From positions 167,954 to 231,953 of the forward strand of contig NZ_MXQF01000005.1 in the NCBI RefSeq assembly GCF_002165575.1: DNA of 64,000 nt, in the 5' to 3' direction. Source of the DNA: Pseudoalteromonas sp. A601 (GTDB lineage Bacteria > Pseudomonadota > Gammaproteobacteria > Enterobacterales > Alteromonadaceae). A program made the translations under genes and the position numbers. Shown here one piece after another: positions 18,045 to 26,779 of the stretch. A model generated the notes under the pieces. The model had not been told where the DNA came from and searched no databases. It worked only from the letters and a program-made list of their open reading frames with translations. Numbering within the stretch: position 1 is the first letter of the stretch; every line of letters starts with the position of its first letter.

Positions 18045-18125
18045 GTACATCGAGTAGGGTGAAGTTTTTCCTCATCCCTTTCACAGAACCGTACGTACGA
18101 GCCTCACATAGTGCTCCTTCATTCT
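18045..18125 (-). mobile_element. probable 3' remnant (domains V-VI) of a group II intron
   Basis: Read on the minus strand, this stretch has GTGAGGCTCG followed by TACGTACGGTTCT, then a GGGATGAGG...CTTCACCC hairpin and CTACTCGAT. This order resembles the domain V 3' strand, domain VI and splice-site end of bacterial group II introns. There is no reverse-transcriptase gene beside it, so only the 3' tip would remain. I recognise the pattern from memory and could not fold it fully; the 5' strand of domain V looks degenerate. Confidence 0.45.
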
Positions 18126-18160
18126 TCTACGACTCCATCAACTTACTTTCTAAACGCTGA

Positions 18161-18210
18161 TTTGATTCTTAGCAGAGTTCAACTTCACGTTTTCTTAAGA
18201 TCCAACCTAT
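18161..18210 (+). repeat. 50-bp direct repeat, left copy
   Basis: This copy matches 29291-29340 at 42 of 50 positions in the same orientation. The longest identical block is CAGAGTTCAACTTCA. The pair brackets about 11 kb. This copy lies 10 bp beyond the serine dehydratase stop codon. It may be the end of a vanished insertion sequence or a recombination site. Confidence 0.7.
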
Positions 18211-18219
18211 GAAATGTTA

Positions 18220-19587
18220 TTAACACTCAACAATAGAAACGTTTATAGCTAACCCTCCATGAGATGTTTCTTTATATTTGCTTCCCATATCTTTACCTGT
18301 TTGATACATTGTTTTTATAACTGTATCGAGTGATACTTTGCTTTCATTAGGGTTATAGACAGCCATTCTAGCAGCATTGACCGCCTTAACTGCTGCTATG
18401 GCATTTCTTTCGATGCAGGGGGCTTGAACTAATCCACCAATTGGATCACAAGTCATACCTAAATTGTGTTCCATCGCTATTTCTGCTGCATTTTCTATTG
18501 CCTTAATATCACCACCTAATATATGCGCTAACGCGCCAGCAGCCATAGAGCAAGCTACACCGACTTCTCCTTGGCAACCAACTTCCGCCCCTGAAATAGA
18601 TGCATTTTTTTTGTATAAGCTGCCGATAGCTGTAGCTACAGCAAAAAACTCTGTAGAAACTTTCCGTGTTATTGGTAAGTGAAATTGATTAATGTAACTT
18701 AATACCGAGGGGATGATACCCGCGGCACCATTCGTTGGGGCTGTAACAATGCGATTTCCCCGAGCATTCTCCTCACTAACAGCAAGAGCAAACATATTTA
18801 ACCAGTCTATTTGATTGAGTGAATCTATATTCTTATGATGAGTTAATCGTTTAAAAAATTCTGGTGCTCGACGGTTAAGATTTAAACCGCCAGGTAATAT
18901 TTTTTCCTGAGAGTGTAATCCTCTATTGACACTTTCATTCATAACAAGCCATATATCATGGCATTTTTCATAAATTTTATCTTCATTAGTTAAGGTGGCT
19001 TCATTGGCTAATACAACTTCTACGATGTTCATTTTAGAACAACTACAAATCTTGGCTAATTCATCAAAAGAATTAAACGGGTATGGCTGCACTGAAGTTG
19101 TTATTTTTGGTGTTGTATCATCAGCGGTGCAGATAAAACCACCCCCAGTTGAGTAAAAAGTCTCTGCTTGTAAAAGAGTATTACCTGTGTCAAATGCTTG
19201 AAATCTGATACCGTTTGGGTGAAATTTTAAATATTCTTGACCACTAAACTCAATATGAGAGTCTGGATTAAAGACAATTCTATGATACTTTTCTATCGCT
19301 AAAGTGTTTGTGTTAATTAATTCTGTTAGAGCAAGTCTTGCTTTTGCTATGTCAATTGATTCGGGCTTATAGCCTAATAAACCATATATCACAGCTTGAT
19401 CGGTTCCATGCCCTTTACCCGTATTTGCTAACGAGCCATATAAAGTAACTTCAATACGATTAACATTGCTTAGGTTCCCTTTCGTTTTCAACTCTTTCAT
19501 AAAAGCATTCGCTGCTTTCATCGGACCTACAGTATGAGAACTGGATGGGCCAATACCGATCGAAAATAAATCAAAAATACTATCCAT
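18220..19587 (-). CDS. sdaA: L-serine dehydratase, single-chain iron-sulfur type
   Basis: The enzyme deaminates L-serine to pyruvate and ammonia using a [4Fe-4S] cluster. The 455-residue chain has an N-terminal beta domain with [16 protein letters not shown] and a C-terminal alpha domain. The alpha domain carries cluster cysteines in [15 protein letters not shown] and [15 protein letters not shown], which fits the SdaA/SdaB/TdcG group. An AAGGA site precedes ATG 19587. The next gene on the strand lies 123 bp upstream with a near-identical leader (TAAGGAATATC). It is the first gene inside the left repeat. Confidence 0.95.
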   Translation of the reverse strand: MDSIFDLFSIGIGPSSSHTVGPMKAANAFMKELKTKGNLSNVNRIEVTLYGSLANTGKGHGTDQAVIYGLLGYKPESIDIAKARLALTELINTNTLAIEKYHRIVFNPDSHIEFSGQEYLKFHPNGIRFQAFDTGNTLLQAETFYSTGGGFICTADDTTPKITTSVQPYPFNSFDELAKICSCSKMNIVEVVLANEATLTNEDKIYEKCHDIWLVMNESVNRGLHSQEKILPGGLNLNRRAPEFFKRLTHHKNIDSLNQIDWLNMFALAVSEENARGNRIVTAPTNGAAGIIPSVLSYINQFHLPITRKVSTEFFAVATAIGSLYKKNASISGAEVGCQGEVGVACSMAAGALAHILGGDIKAIENAAEIAMEHNLGMTCDPIGGLVQAPCIERNAIAAVKAVNAARMAVYNPNESKVSLDTVIKTMYQTGKDMGSKYKETSHGGLAINVSIVEC

Positions 19588-19710
19588 TTGATATTCCTTA
19601 ACATTACCCCTTAATTATTCATATAAGAGATAATGCTTAATAAAGCTGAAATTATGACTAATTTTTAGTCTGTTACTAAAGAAGTGTATTCAAAGTTTTA
19701 ATTTGACGGA

Positions 19711-20847
19711 TTATGGGGTGTTTTCTAAAGGAATCATTTCTCCGCTTAATGTACCTCGCCACTTATTGTTACCATCAATTAATAATACTTCACCATACTT
19801 GCCATTTTTAATACTTGAATCAATAGCAATCACTTTTCCTTCATGTCGTGTCTCTATTTGTTTTTGAGATGTGTGACCAACTATTATATTTTTAACGTTA
19901 AAGTGGTGTAGTAATAGTTCAATTTCTTCATTACTAGCTCCTTCGTCTTTTACTTTAAAGTAACCTCGATACCATATTGGTCCATTTTTTTTATGTAAAT
20001 ACTTTCCCCACCCCTCACGTTTAGTGCTTAGTTCACTTTTGACTAAATTTGCCTTAAATACAGTATTAATTTCAGATAACGTCCGTTTTTCTTTAGCTAA
20101 GCTAGGATGGAAACCACCATGTGTGAATAACATATTATTTATTTTTACTAATACAGGTTTACTTCTTATCCAATTACCTAAAATACTCTCTTTAGAAAAT
20201 AGCTCATCATAAGGTATATTTAGCGTGTTCGCGGTATACTCATATTTAGGGTTTAAGTAACGTAAGTCGCCATTGAGTGTCATGACTTCATGATTGCCTA
20301 ATAATAAGTGTACTTGCCCACCGACACGTAACGCTTGTTTTTCCAATTTATATAAAAACCATAAAATTTCTGTAACCTGATCTCCACGATCAAAGACATC
20401 TCCTGTTATGACAAGATGGCCATTATCAAAAGACCAATTTCCTTGTGTATCGATAATGTTATTATTTTGAAGTAATTGCATCATGAGCTTGTATTGCCCA
20501 TGAAAATCACTAGTTGCGGCAATTTTAAAGTCGCCACTATATTCGAGAATATTATCTTCTTTTACCAAACCTGAAGTAACTTCGGCAGATAAACCACATG
20601 AATTAAACTTATGAGGGTAATTATCGATCAATGTTATTTCTTGTTTACGCTCACCATCGCAAACCCAAAAACTAGTAAATGAAGATTTGCTCTTATTTTT
20701 AAAAACATAAGGACCATCACTTATTTCAATATTTAGGTGAGATGTTTGATTATCGACTTGAGTGATTAGTTTAGATGCATCTTCTTTTGCCAGAGTCGAG
20801 AAAGATAGTGTGAACAATATAAGAGATAAAGTTTTAAATTTTTTCAT
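19711..20847 (-). CDS. exported PPP-like metallophosphatase (Shewanella-like phosphatase type)
   Basis: The protein has a signal peptide (core TLSLILFTLSFSTLA, cleavage near residue 20) and a calcineurin-like catalytic domain. The metal-binding motifs are all present: SDFHG (113-117), GDVFDRGD (149-156), GNHE (184-187), HGG (243-245) and a late GHT. The layout recalls the cold-active protein tyrosine phosphatase of Shewanella and the Shelph group, enzymes related to serine/threonine PPP phosphatases. About 100 residues of unassigned sequence with two cysteines precede the domain. The periplasmic substrate is unknown. The TonB receptor gene lies upstream on the same strand. Confidence 0.85.
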   Translation of the reverse strand: MKKFKTLSLILFTLSFSTLAKEDASKLITQVDNQTSHLNIEISDGPYVFKNKSKSSFTSFWVCDGERKQEITLIDNYPHKFNSCGLSAEVTSGLVKEDNILEYSGDFKIAATSDFHGQYKLMMQLLQNNNIIDTQGNWSFDNGHLVITGDVFDRGDQVTEILWFLYKLEKQALRVGGQVHLLLGNHEVMTLNGDLRYLNPKYEYTANTLNIPYDELFSKESILGNWIRSKPVLVKINNMLFTHGGFHPSLAKEKRTLSEINTVFKANLVKSELSTKREGWGKYLHKKNGPIWYRGYFKVKDEGASNEEIELLLHHFNVKNIIVGHTSQKQIETRHEGKVIAIDSSIKNGKYGEVLLIDGNNKWRGTLSGEMIPLENTP

Positions 20848-21003
20848 GATATTCCTTAAAATAACGCCTTAGGATATAGTTGTAGGATAATTATTATTGT
20901 CTGTATTTGAATTGGCACAAGGGTTTAAGTAAGCGATTCTCACACTAGGATGAATCGCTTAATAATCAGTAAAATACCCACATCCTTGTGGAAGTGCTGT
21001 TAT

Positions 21004-24000
21004 TTAGAAGGATAAAGTTACTCCAGCAGTATAAAGACGGCCAACGCCACCACCAAATGCACTGTAGTAGTGTCGACTATCAGGTCTGAAGTCACCATTA
21101 TTATCAAAAAGATTTCTAATGCCTGCTTTGAAATTTATTTCAGTATTATTAGATAGCTCCATTTTATATTTCACTGATAAGTTATGTTTCGTATAAGAGC
21201 TAACTTCGTAATAAGCTAATGATTCTGGGTTTTCCACACAAGCTGCATTTAGTGCTGCGCAATTTGTATTGTTTTTCTCCATATATCCTAACCATTCTGT
21301 ATATCGATTTTTGTCGTTAATTGACGAGCTTTTATAGCTGGTACTCCAGCGCACTCGCCAATTGCTTTTTGACCAAGATATTGAAGCCGATGCTTTGTCT
21401 TTGAAAATACTTTCATTATCAATATCACCGATATAATCGGTTGTGATCAACTCTCCCGCCGTATCGGCAGTTTCTGACCATTCAATTATATGGTTCATAT
21501 CTAACTTAAACTTTAAAGAACCGTATTCGCTTAAATCATAGCGATATGCCATTGCAACATCATATCCCCGTGTACGTCTTTCATTTAGGTTGTAGTTACG
21601 TTGTATTACTTCCGTAATTTGACCATCATTAGCGCGGGTAATATCATTACAAAACGTGTTACCTGCTCCCCAAGCCATTGATGAGTTGTAGCAAGCGTTA
21701 ACAATTGCTTGGTTTTCATAACTTGAAATTACATCTGATATCTTAATATCATAATAATCAAGAGCTACTTTAAACCCATCAATAAATTCAGGGGCCATTG
21801 TGATACCAAAAGTATAGGTATCAGCTGTTTCTTCAAATAACTTGTTATTGCCTTCTGCGGGAGAATAACCTCCGTTTTCATCTTCAAATTCAAAGTTAGG
21901 ATTTTCGGCTAGTTGTTTGGCAAATACCTGTTCTAAACGACAGTTATCGTGTCCAGGGCCATTTGATGTTGCAGTTAAACCGTCACATGTATCATCATAA
22001 CTGTCATAATCGCCGCGAGGTGGTGAATCTAATTCTGTAATATTTGGCGCGCGTTGAGCGCGTGAGTAGTTGGCACGAAAAGCATACCCATCAGTTAGCT
22101 CCCACATCAAGCCCACACGGTAACTTGAGATCAAATCAACATTTTCCGAGCTATAATCAGCAAAACGAGCAGAAACCTCTAAATCAACACTTTTAGCTGC
22201 GGTAACATTTTTTAATAATGGTAAAGACATTTCCGCAAAAATTTCAGCAACGTTAATTTTTCCTGAAAAAGAAGGAACGTAGTTAAATGTGATCCCACCT
22301 TCTGGCACATTGGTGCTGAGCTCTTGTGAATCTTCTCTATATTCAAAACCAAAAACTGATGCAACAGGACCATAAGGCATGGTGAATAAATCACCTGCGA
22401 TATAACCTAAAACTGTTACTTGTTCTATATCTGAATTAATTGTTGGGTTTGCTCTAATATAATTAGCCGCTTCAGGAGTAATTGAACCTTCGCCGAACAT
22501 ATTCAATGGTACACAACCATTAGCACGTGCTTCAGCGCTTTTACATTGTATAGAACCATCATCTAATATTTCAGCATCGACAGCGTTACGCCAGTTTTGT
22601 ACATAAAGTTCATTATATCGCGTTTGTCTTTGACTAGATTTTCCATAACCAAGTGATAAATCCCACTCCCATTCGCCATCAAATGCAATCCCTTGAACAC
22701 CGCCCCAAACACGAATAGTATCTCGGGTGTTATCTGTGATAATTTCACCAACCTCATTAAACCTACGATCCCAATAAATACGATCTTTGTATAAACCCGA
22801 ATCTAAAATCTCTTGTGGAACGTAAGGGTTGTCAATTGGAATGTAGCCGAGATTGATTTCGTCAAAAATTCCTGTTGTAGGGTCATATGTAACACGATTG
22901 GAACTTTCATTACCATCTTCTGGTGATTTATAATTTACTGAGCCATTAGTGCTATATTGCACTTGGAAATAGGCTTCAAGTTCGTCAGATAGCTCATAAT
23001 CCATCTTTAACGCAAAAGAAGATGAGTCTTCTGGTACTTTTAGTTGTACAAATTGATTTGAATTGATGCCATATTTTTCTTCATTGTCGCGCCAGTCATT
23101 ATGAAGGCCATTTTCATCGTACCAGAACTGTTGATCATTCTTACTGTTTTCGCCAAATACACCACCAGCTAAACCATCACTACGGTTACGCCATTGATCT
23201 TGTGTGGTGCTATTAAGACAAACTTCATCTCCACTCTCAATTATAACGGTGTTACACATCAAGGTATCATTATAATCAAGATCCATTTCTTGTTGGGCTC
23301 GATTACGATCCCAGAAGCTTAATCCGTATTCTTTAGCGTAATCGCCAGCCATGAATAGATAACCTCGGCCGCTATCAAAATCAGTTCCATAACTCATTGA
23401 TAATGAGAACTCTTTGGCTCCACCTTCAGCGCTTTCACTGCCCTTAGCTTCAAATTCAAATCCTTCTTTATATTGTTGAGTAATGATATTAACAACACCG
23501 GCTATTGCATCTGAACCATAAGCAGCAGAAGCTCCACCAGTGATAACTTCAACTTTCTCAACCATCCCCGTTGGTATAGTTGATAAACTTACTTTATTGG
23601 AACTATAACTATTAGAAACGGTTCGACGCCCATCAATTAAGGTTAATGTTCTACTTGACCCTAAATTACGTAAATCAATGGTGGATAATCCCGTTCCGTT
23701 AACATCCGATTGGCTTGTAGTATTACTCGTTCCCATGCCTATCATAGGCATCTCTTCTATTAAAATATTAGATAATGAGCCGATTCCAGCGTCTTCAATT
23801 GCGTCTCTATCCATAGTTGCCAAAGGGGTTGCAACACTAAAACTATCGCGACGGAGTCGTGAACCTGTGACTGTAATTTTTTCTACATTAGCTTCTTCTT
23901 TTTGCACTATGGCTTTGGCTTGTTTGATTGTTTGTTTTTCTACAGTCTCTTCCTGAGCTGCAATAGCCTGCCCTATTGTTGCAGACATGCCCCCGATAAG

Positions 24001-24039
24001 AGCAAGCTGTAAAGCATGGGTGATTAGATTTTTTTTCAT
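21004..24039 (-). CDS. TonB-dependent outer-membrane receptor
   Basis: The 1011-residue protein has a signal peptide ending near AIAA (residue 28) and a TonB-box-like EKITVTGSR about 25 residues later. The plug domain carries LIDGRRTV and GGASAAYGSDAIAGVVNII, and a C-terminal 22-strand barrel ends in the usual aromatic residue (TLSF). This is the large receptor type that Alteromonadales use for peptides and carbohydrates rather than only iron. Several close cysteine pairs in the extracellular part suggest disulfide-stabilised loops. It is divergent from the CadC-like regulator across 445 bp, which points to control by it. Confidence 0.95.
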   Translation of the reverse strand: MKKNLITHALQLALIGGMSATIGQAIAAQEETVEKQTIKQAKAIVQKEEANVEKITVTGSRLRRDSFSVATPLATMDRDAIEDAGIGSLSNILIEEMPMIGMGTSNTTSQSDVNGTGLSTIDLRNLGSSRTLTLIDGRRTVSNSYSSNKVSLSTIPTGMVEKVEVITGGASAAYGSDAIAGVVNIITQQYKEGFEFEAKGSESAEGGAKEFSLSMSYGTDFDSGRGYLFMAGDYAKEYGLSFWDRNRAQQEMDLDYNDTLMCNTVIIESGDEVCLNSTTQDQWRNRSDGLAGGVFGENSKNDQQFWYDENGLHNDWRDNEEKYGINSNQFVQLKVPEDSSSFALKMDYELSDELEAYFQVQYSTNGSVNYKSPEDGNESSNRVTYDPTTGIFDEINLGYIPIDNPYVPQEILDSGLYKDRIYWDRRFNEVGEIITDNTRDTIRVWGGVQGIAFDGEWEWDLSLGYGKSSQRQTRYNELYVQNWRNAVDAEILDDGSIQCKSAEARANGCVPLNMFGEGSITPEAANYIRANPTINSDIEQVTVLGYIAGDLFTMPYGPVASVFGFEYREDSQELSTNVPEGGITFNYVPSFSGKINVAEIFAEMSLPLLKNVTAAKSVDLEVSARFADYSSENVDLISSYRVGLMWELTDGYAFRANYSRAQRAPNITELDSPPRGDYDSYDDTCDGLTATSNGPGHDNCRLEQVFAKQLAENPNFEFEDENGGYSPAEGNNKLFEETADTYTFGITMAPEFIDGFKVALDYYDIKISDVISSYENQAIVNACYNSSMAWGAGNTFCNDITRANDGQITEVIQRNYNLNERRTRGYDVAMAYRYDLSEYGSLKFKLDMNHIIEWSETADTAGELITTDYIGDIDNESIFKDKASASISWSKSNWRVRWSTSYKSSSINDKNRYTEWLGYMEKNNTNCAALNAACVENPESLAYYEVSSYTKHNLSVKYKMELSNNTEINFKAGIRNLFDNNGDFRPDSRHYYSAFGGGVGRLYTAGVTLSF

Positions 24040-24484
24040 TATTTTCCCCTAAATATATTTTATTTTATGGTGATAGAGTGTGAGCTCTTTCATGGGTTGA
24101 GCAACACTAAGCTTGATGATTTCATCGCCCAATTATTTGCTCTTCCCTTATTCGTTATCTATCAATTTTTTGTTATGTCATTTTGTCGGGTAATAGTGAA
24201 TTCAATCAACCTTTTATACCTCATTTTAATGTCTTTTTTAGGTCTTTAAGCACATGAAAATATTAAATTAATTTATTCTTATATTTTTTAGTTGCAAGAC
24301 GACTTTTAAAAGCATTACAACTGTAAATATAATATTAATTATTGTTTTAAAAAGGTATTAAGGATATTCTTTTTGTTAAAGTGAAAATTAATTTTTCATC
24401 TAATTATTAAAATGGACGATGTAAGAACAACAAAGATTTATATCTCATTATTGAGTAGTTGAAAGTGTTAGTGTAGGTAATTAA
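24040..24484. promoter_or_regulatory. AT-rich divergent promoter region
   Basis: This 445-bp stretch separates the TonB receptor from the divergent regulator and must contain both promoters. It is markedly AT-rich. A 60-codon frame at 24067-24249 has no convincing ribosome-binding site and looks accidental. No operator could be read with confidence. Confidence 0.4.
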
Positions 24485-26611
24485 ATGAAAATTGAACAAA
24501 CTTATAAACTTGGCAAATACATTGTTTACCCCCATGAATTTGCTATTCAGTTTGAGAATAATGAAAAACAGTCTTTACAACCTAAATGGGTTGAAGTACT
24601 AAATTATCTTGTTGAACACCATCCTAGGATTATTCCTCGAGAGGAGTTAATAGAAAAGATCTGGAAAGGTAATAGCTATGTAGGAGAAAAATCGTTAACT
24701 AACGTTATTTGGAATCTAAGAAATAGCTTTAAGCATGACGGTGAAAGTCAGCAAATAATTGAGACAATTAGAAAGGCCGGTTATAGGTTATTAGTAGAAC
24801 CTGTAACAGTAGAGCACGAAAGAAGTGATTTCACAGAATGCGCATTGCCTAAAAAGAATAAACCAAGTGCGTATGCTTTTTTAATAAAACTTTCAAGTTT
24901 ACTCATGTTTATATTTTCCATTTGTTGGTTATACATAGCAAATAATAAGCAAGTTAAACACGCGAGCGTGGAAACAATAACCTCTGATCCAGGTGAGGAA
25001 TTATATGTTTCGGTATCACCAAATGGAAGGTTTATTGTTTATCGTATGACAGATCAAAATGATATTGCAAATTTATATTTGAAAGATCTGCAGCAGCCCG
25101 ATGTTCAGCCTCGTCAATTGACATTTGATAAAGCAAAAGAACGACATTCAGTATGGAGTAATGATGGAAATTATTTATTTTATGCTCGTCAGGATTCTAG
25201 AAAAAAATTTTGTGATTATATTCAATTAGATATTAAAAGTATGTTTGAGAAGATAGTTGCTACATGTCCTTTGAAAAGCAGACATAATTACCTTGATATT
25301 TCCCCAGATGATAAAACTCTAGCCTTTCATAGTGAGGATATTGATTCTGAAGAAAGTGGAATTTATTTGCTAGATTTAACGAGTAGTAATGCTAAACCAG
25401 TACGCTTTTCTTGTGCTACTGGTTGCAAGTTTAAAGATAGAGATATGGCTTTTTCACCAGACGGAAAATCCTTAGCTGTTACAAGAAGGTTTAATAAATA
25501 CAGTGAGGATATTTATATTATTGACATAGCTACAAAAGAAACTCAACGTATTACTGAAGGAATAGAGGATGTACGTGGCTTAAGTTGGCATTCAGATAAT
25601 GTGCATTTAGTTTACGGTGACCGTAAATCAGGTATCCGAACCGGATATTGGCTTAATACCAAAACTAAAGAAAAAAAATTATTAAATGTGGATGGTTTTA
25701 GTTTCCCTGTTTTTAATCGAGTGGATAATTCACTTTTTTATCAGAAAAGGTTAAGAAAATATCAAATAAAATCGTTAAGTTTGGATCAAGCTATCGCTTC
25801 CAGCCCTGAACCAATATTATTATCAAACTTTAGCCAACGACAGCCTGACTATTCGAGCATTTCTAAACAAATAGCTTATGTTTCAAACGAAACAGGCGTG
25901 TATGAAATTTGGCTTTCTAATAAGCATGGTAAAGAGCGAATACAATTAACGGACTTTGGAGTAAATATAAGTTTTCCTCGCTGGTCTCACAATGGCAAAA
26001 AATTGGTTTTTCTTGCACCTTTTGAAGATGAGGAGGGTTTAAAAGTTTATACGATTGACGTTGCAACTAAGCAGATCATGAAAGTAAACAGTCCTTTTAA
26101 CGATCATAATCGTCCAACATGGAGTATTAATGATGATGCTATTATTTCAGCGGTATCCACTGAAAATGAAACTGATTTACACCTAATATCGATAGATACT
26201 GGCGAAGTTAAGCGATTGACCTTTAATGGCGGTCGATTTGGCGTCATGACGGATAAAAATAAATTAATATATAGCCGAAAGAAGGGGGGCTTGTGGCAGC
26301 AAATACTATCCAGTTCCCAAACAGAGTCGCCTGCAAGAGCTCTTATTTCAAGAAAAAATATGAAAGAGAAGTATTTTTGGGGAACAACGGATAAAGGAAT
26401 TTATTATCGAGCAGCGGTTTCTAATGGACAACAAATCAATTTTTTTGACTATGCATCAGAAAAATCTCGACCATTAGCAAAGTTTCCTAGTAAGACTTTT
26501 TCGTATACCAGTCCACTCATTGTTGTTCCTGAAGATAATAAATTATTATTTGCTGTGACTGACTATGAGCAATCTGATATAAAAAAACTACAACACCCTT
26601 TATTTAATTAA
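24485..26611 (+). CDS. CadC/ToxR-like membrane regulator with TolB-type beta-propeller
   Basis: The 708-residue protein has three parts. Residues 1-105 are an OmpR-type winged helix (LTNVIWNLRNSF as recognition region, IETIRKAGYRLL as wing). Residues 130-152 form one membrane segment. Residues 160-700 are a periplasmic beta-propeller with PD40/TolB-like blades (VSVSPNGRFIVYRM, AFSPDGKSLAVTRR, RWSHNGKKLVFLA). It should sense something outside the cytoplasm and act directly on DNA, without a histidine kinase. It is divergent from the TonB receptor and convergent with the protease, which are its likely targets. Confidence 0.9.
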   Translation: MKIEQTYKLGKYIVYPHEFAIQFENNEKQSLQPKWVEVLNYLVEHHPRIIPREELIEKIWKGNSYVGEKSLTNVIWNLRNSFKHDGESQQIIETIRKAGYRLLVEPVTVEHERSDFTECALPKKNKPSAYAFLIKLSSLLMFIFSICWLYIANNKQVKHASVETITSDPGEELYVSVSPNGRFIVYRMTDQNDIANLYLKDLQQPDVQPRQLTFDKAKERHSVWSNDGNYLFYARQDSRKKFCDYIQLDIKSMFEKIVATCPLKSRHNYLDISPDDKTLAFHSEDIDSEESGIYLLDLTSSNAKPVRFSCATGCKFKDRDMAFSPDGKSLAVTRRFNKYSEDIYIIDIATKETQRITEGIEDVRGLSWHSDNVHLVYGDRKSGIRTGYWLNTKTKEKKLLNVDGFSFPVFNRVDNSLFYQKRLRKYQIKSLSLDQAIASSPEPILLSNFSQRQPDYSSISKQIAYVSNETGVYEIWLSNKHGKERIQLTDFGVNISFPRWSHNGKKLVFLAPFEDEEGLKVYTIDVATKQIMKVNSPFNDHNRPTWSINDDAIISAVSTENETDLHLISIDTGEVKRLTFNGGRFGVMTDKNKLIYSRKKGGLWQQILSSSQTESPARALISRKNMKEKYFWGTTDKGIYYRAAVSNGQQINFFDYASEKSRPLAKFPSKTFSYTSPLIVVPEDNKLLFAVTDYEQSDIKKLQHPLFN

Positions 26612-26662
26612 TGAATATTTTCAGGTGCTTGGTATGAAAGATGCCTTCTTTTAAAAGTATAC

Positions 26663-26697
26663 AAAAGCATTAACCAGAGAATTGGTAAATGCTTTTT
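26663..26697. terminator. intrinsic terminator of the CadC-like gene
   Basis: A 14-bp stem with a single mismatch (AAAAGCATTAACCA) has a six-base loop and a five-T run on the plus strand. It starts 51 bp past the regulator's stop codon. A-runs on the other side could let it act on the protease transcript too. Confidence 0.8.
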
Positions 26698-26753
26698 AGT
26701 TTAACAAGTTAACTAACTATTTATTGATAAAGAAATTTATTAATTGAGGAATT

Positions 26754-26772
26754 GCGCTGAAAATATCAGCGC
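26754..26772 (-). terminator. hairpin after the protease gene
   Basis: A perfect 7-bp GC-rich stem (GCGCTGA and its complement) with a five-base loop starts 7 bp past the protease stop. No T run follows, so termination is uncertain. Confidence 0.45.
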
Positions 26773-26779
26773 GGTAGTG

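Noticed and set aside
18045..18125. TACGTAC palindrome as a transcription factor operator
   Set aside because: The surrounding order of motifs fits a group II intron 3' end better than an operator.
24067..24249. 60-codon frame between the TonB receptor and regulator genes
   Set aside because: No usable ribosome-binding site, hydrophobic AT-rich composition expected by chance, and it occupies the promoter region.
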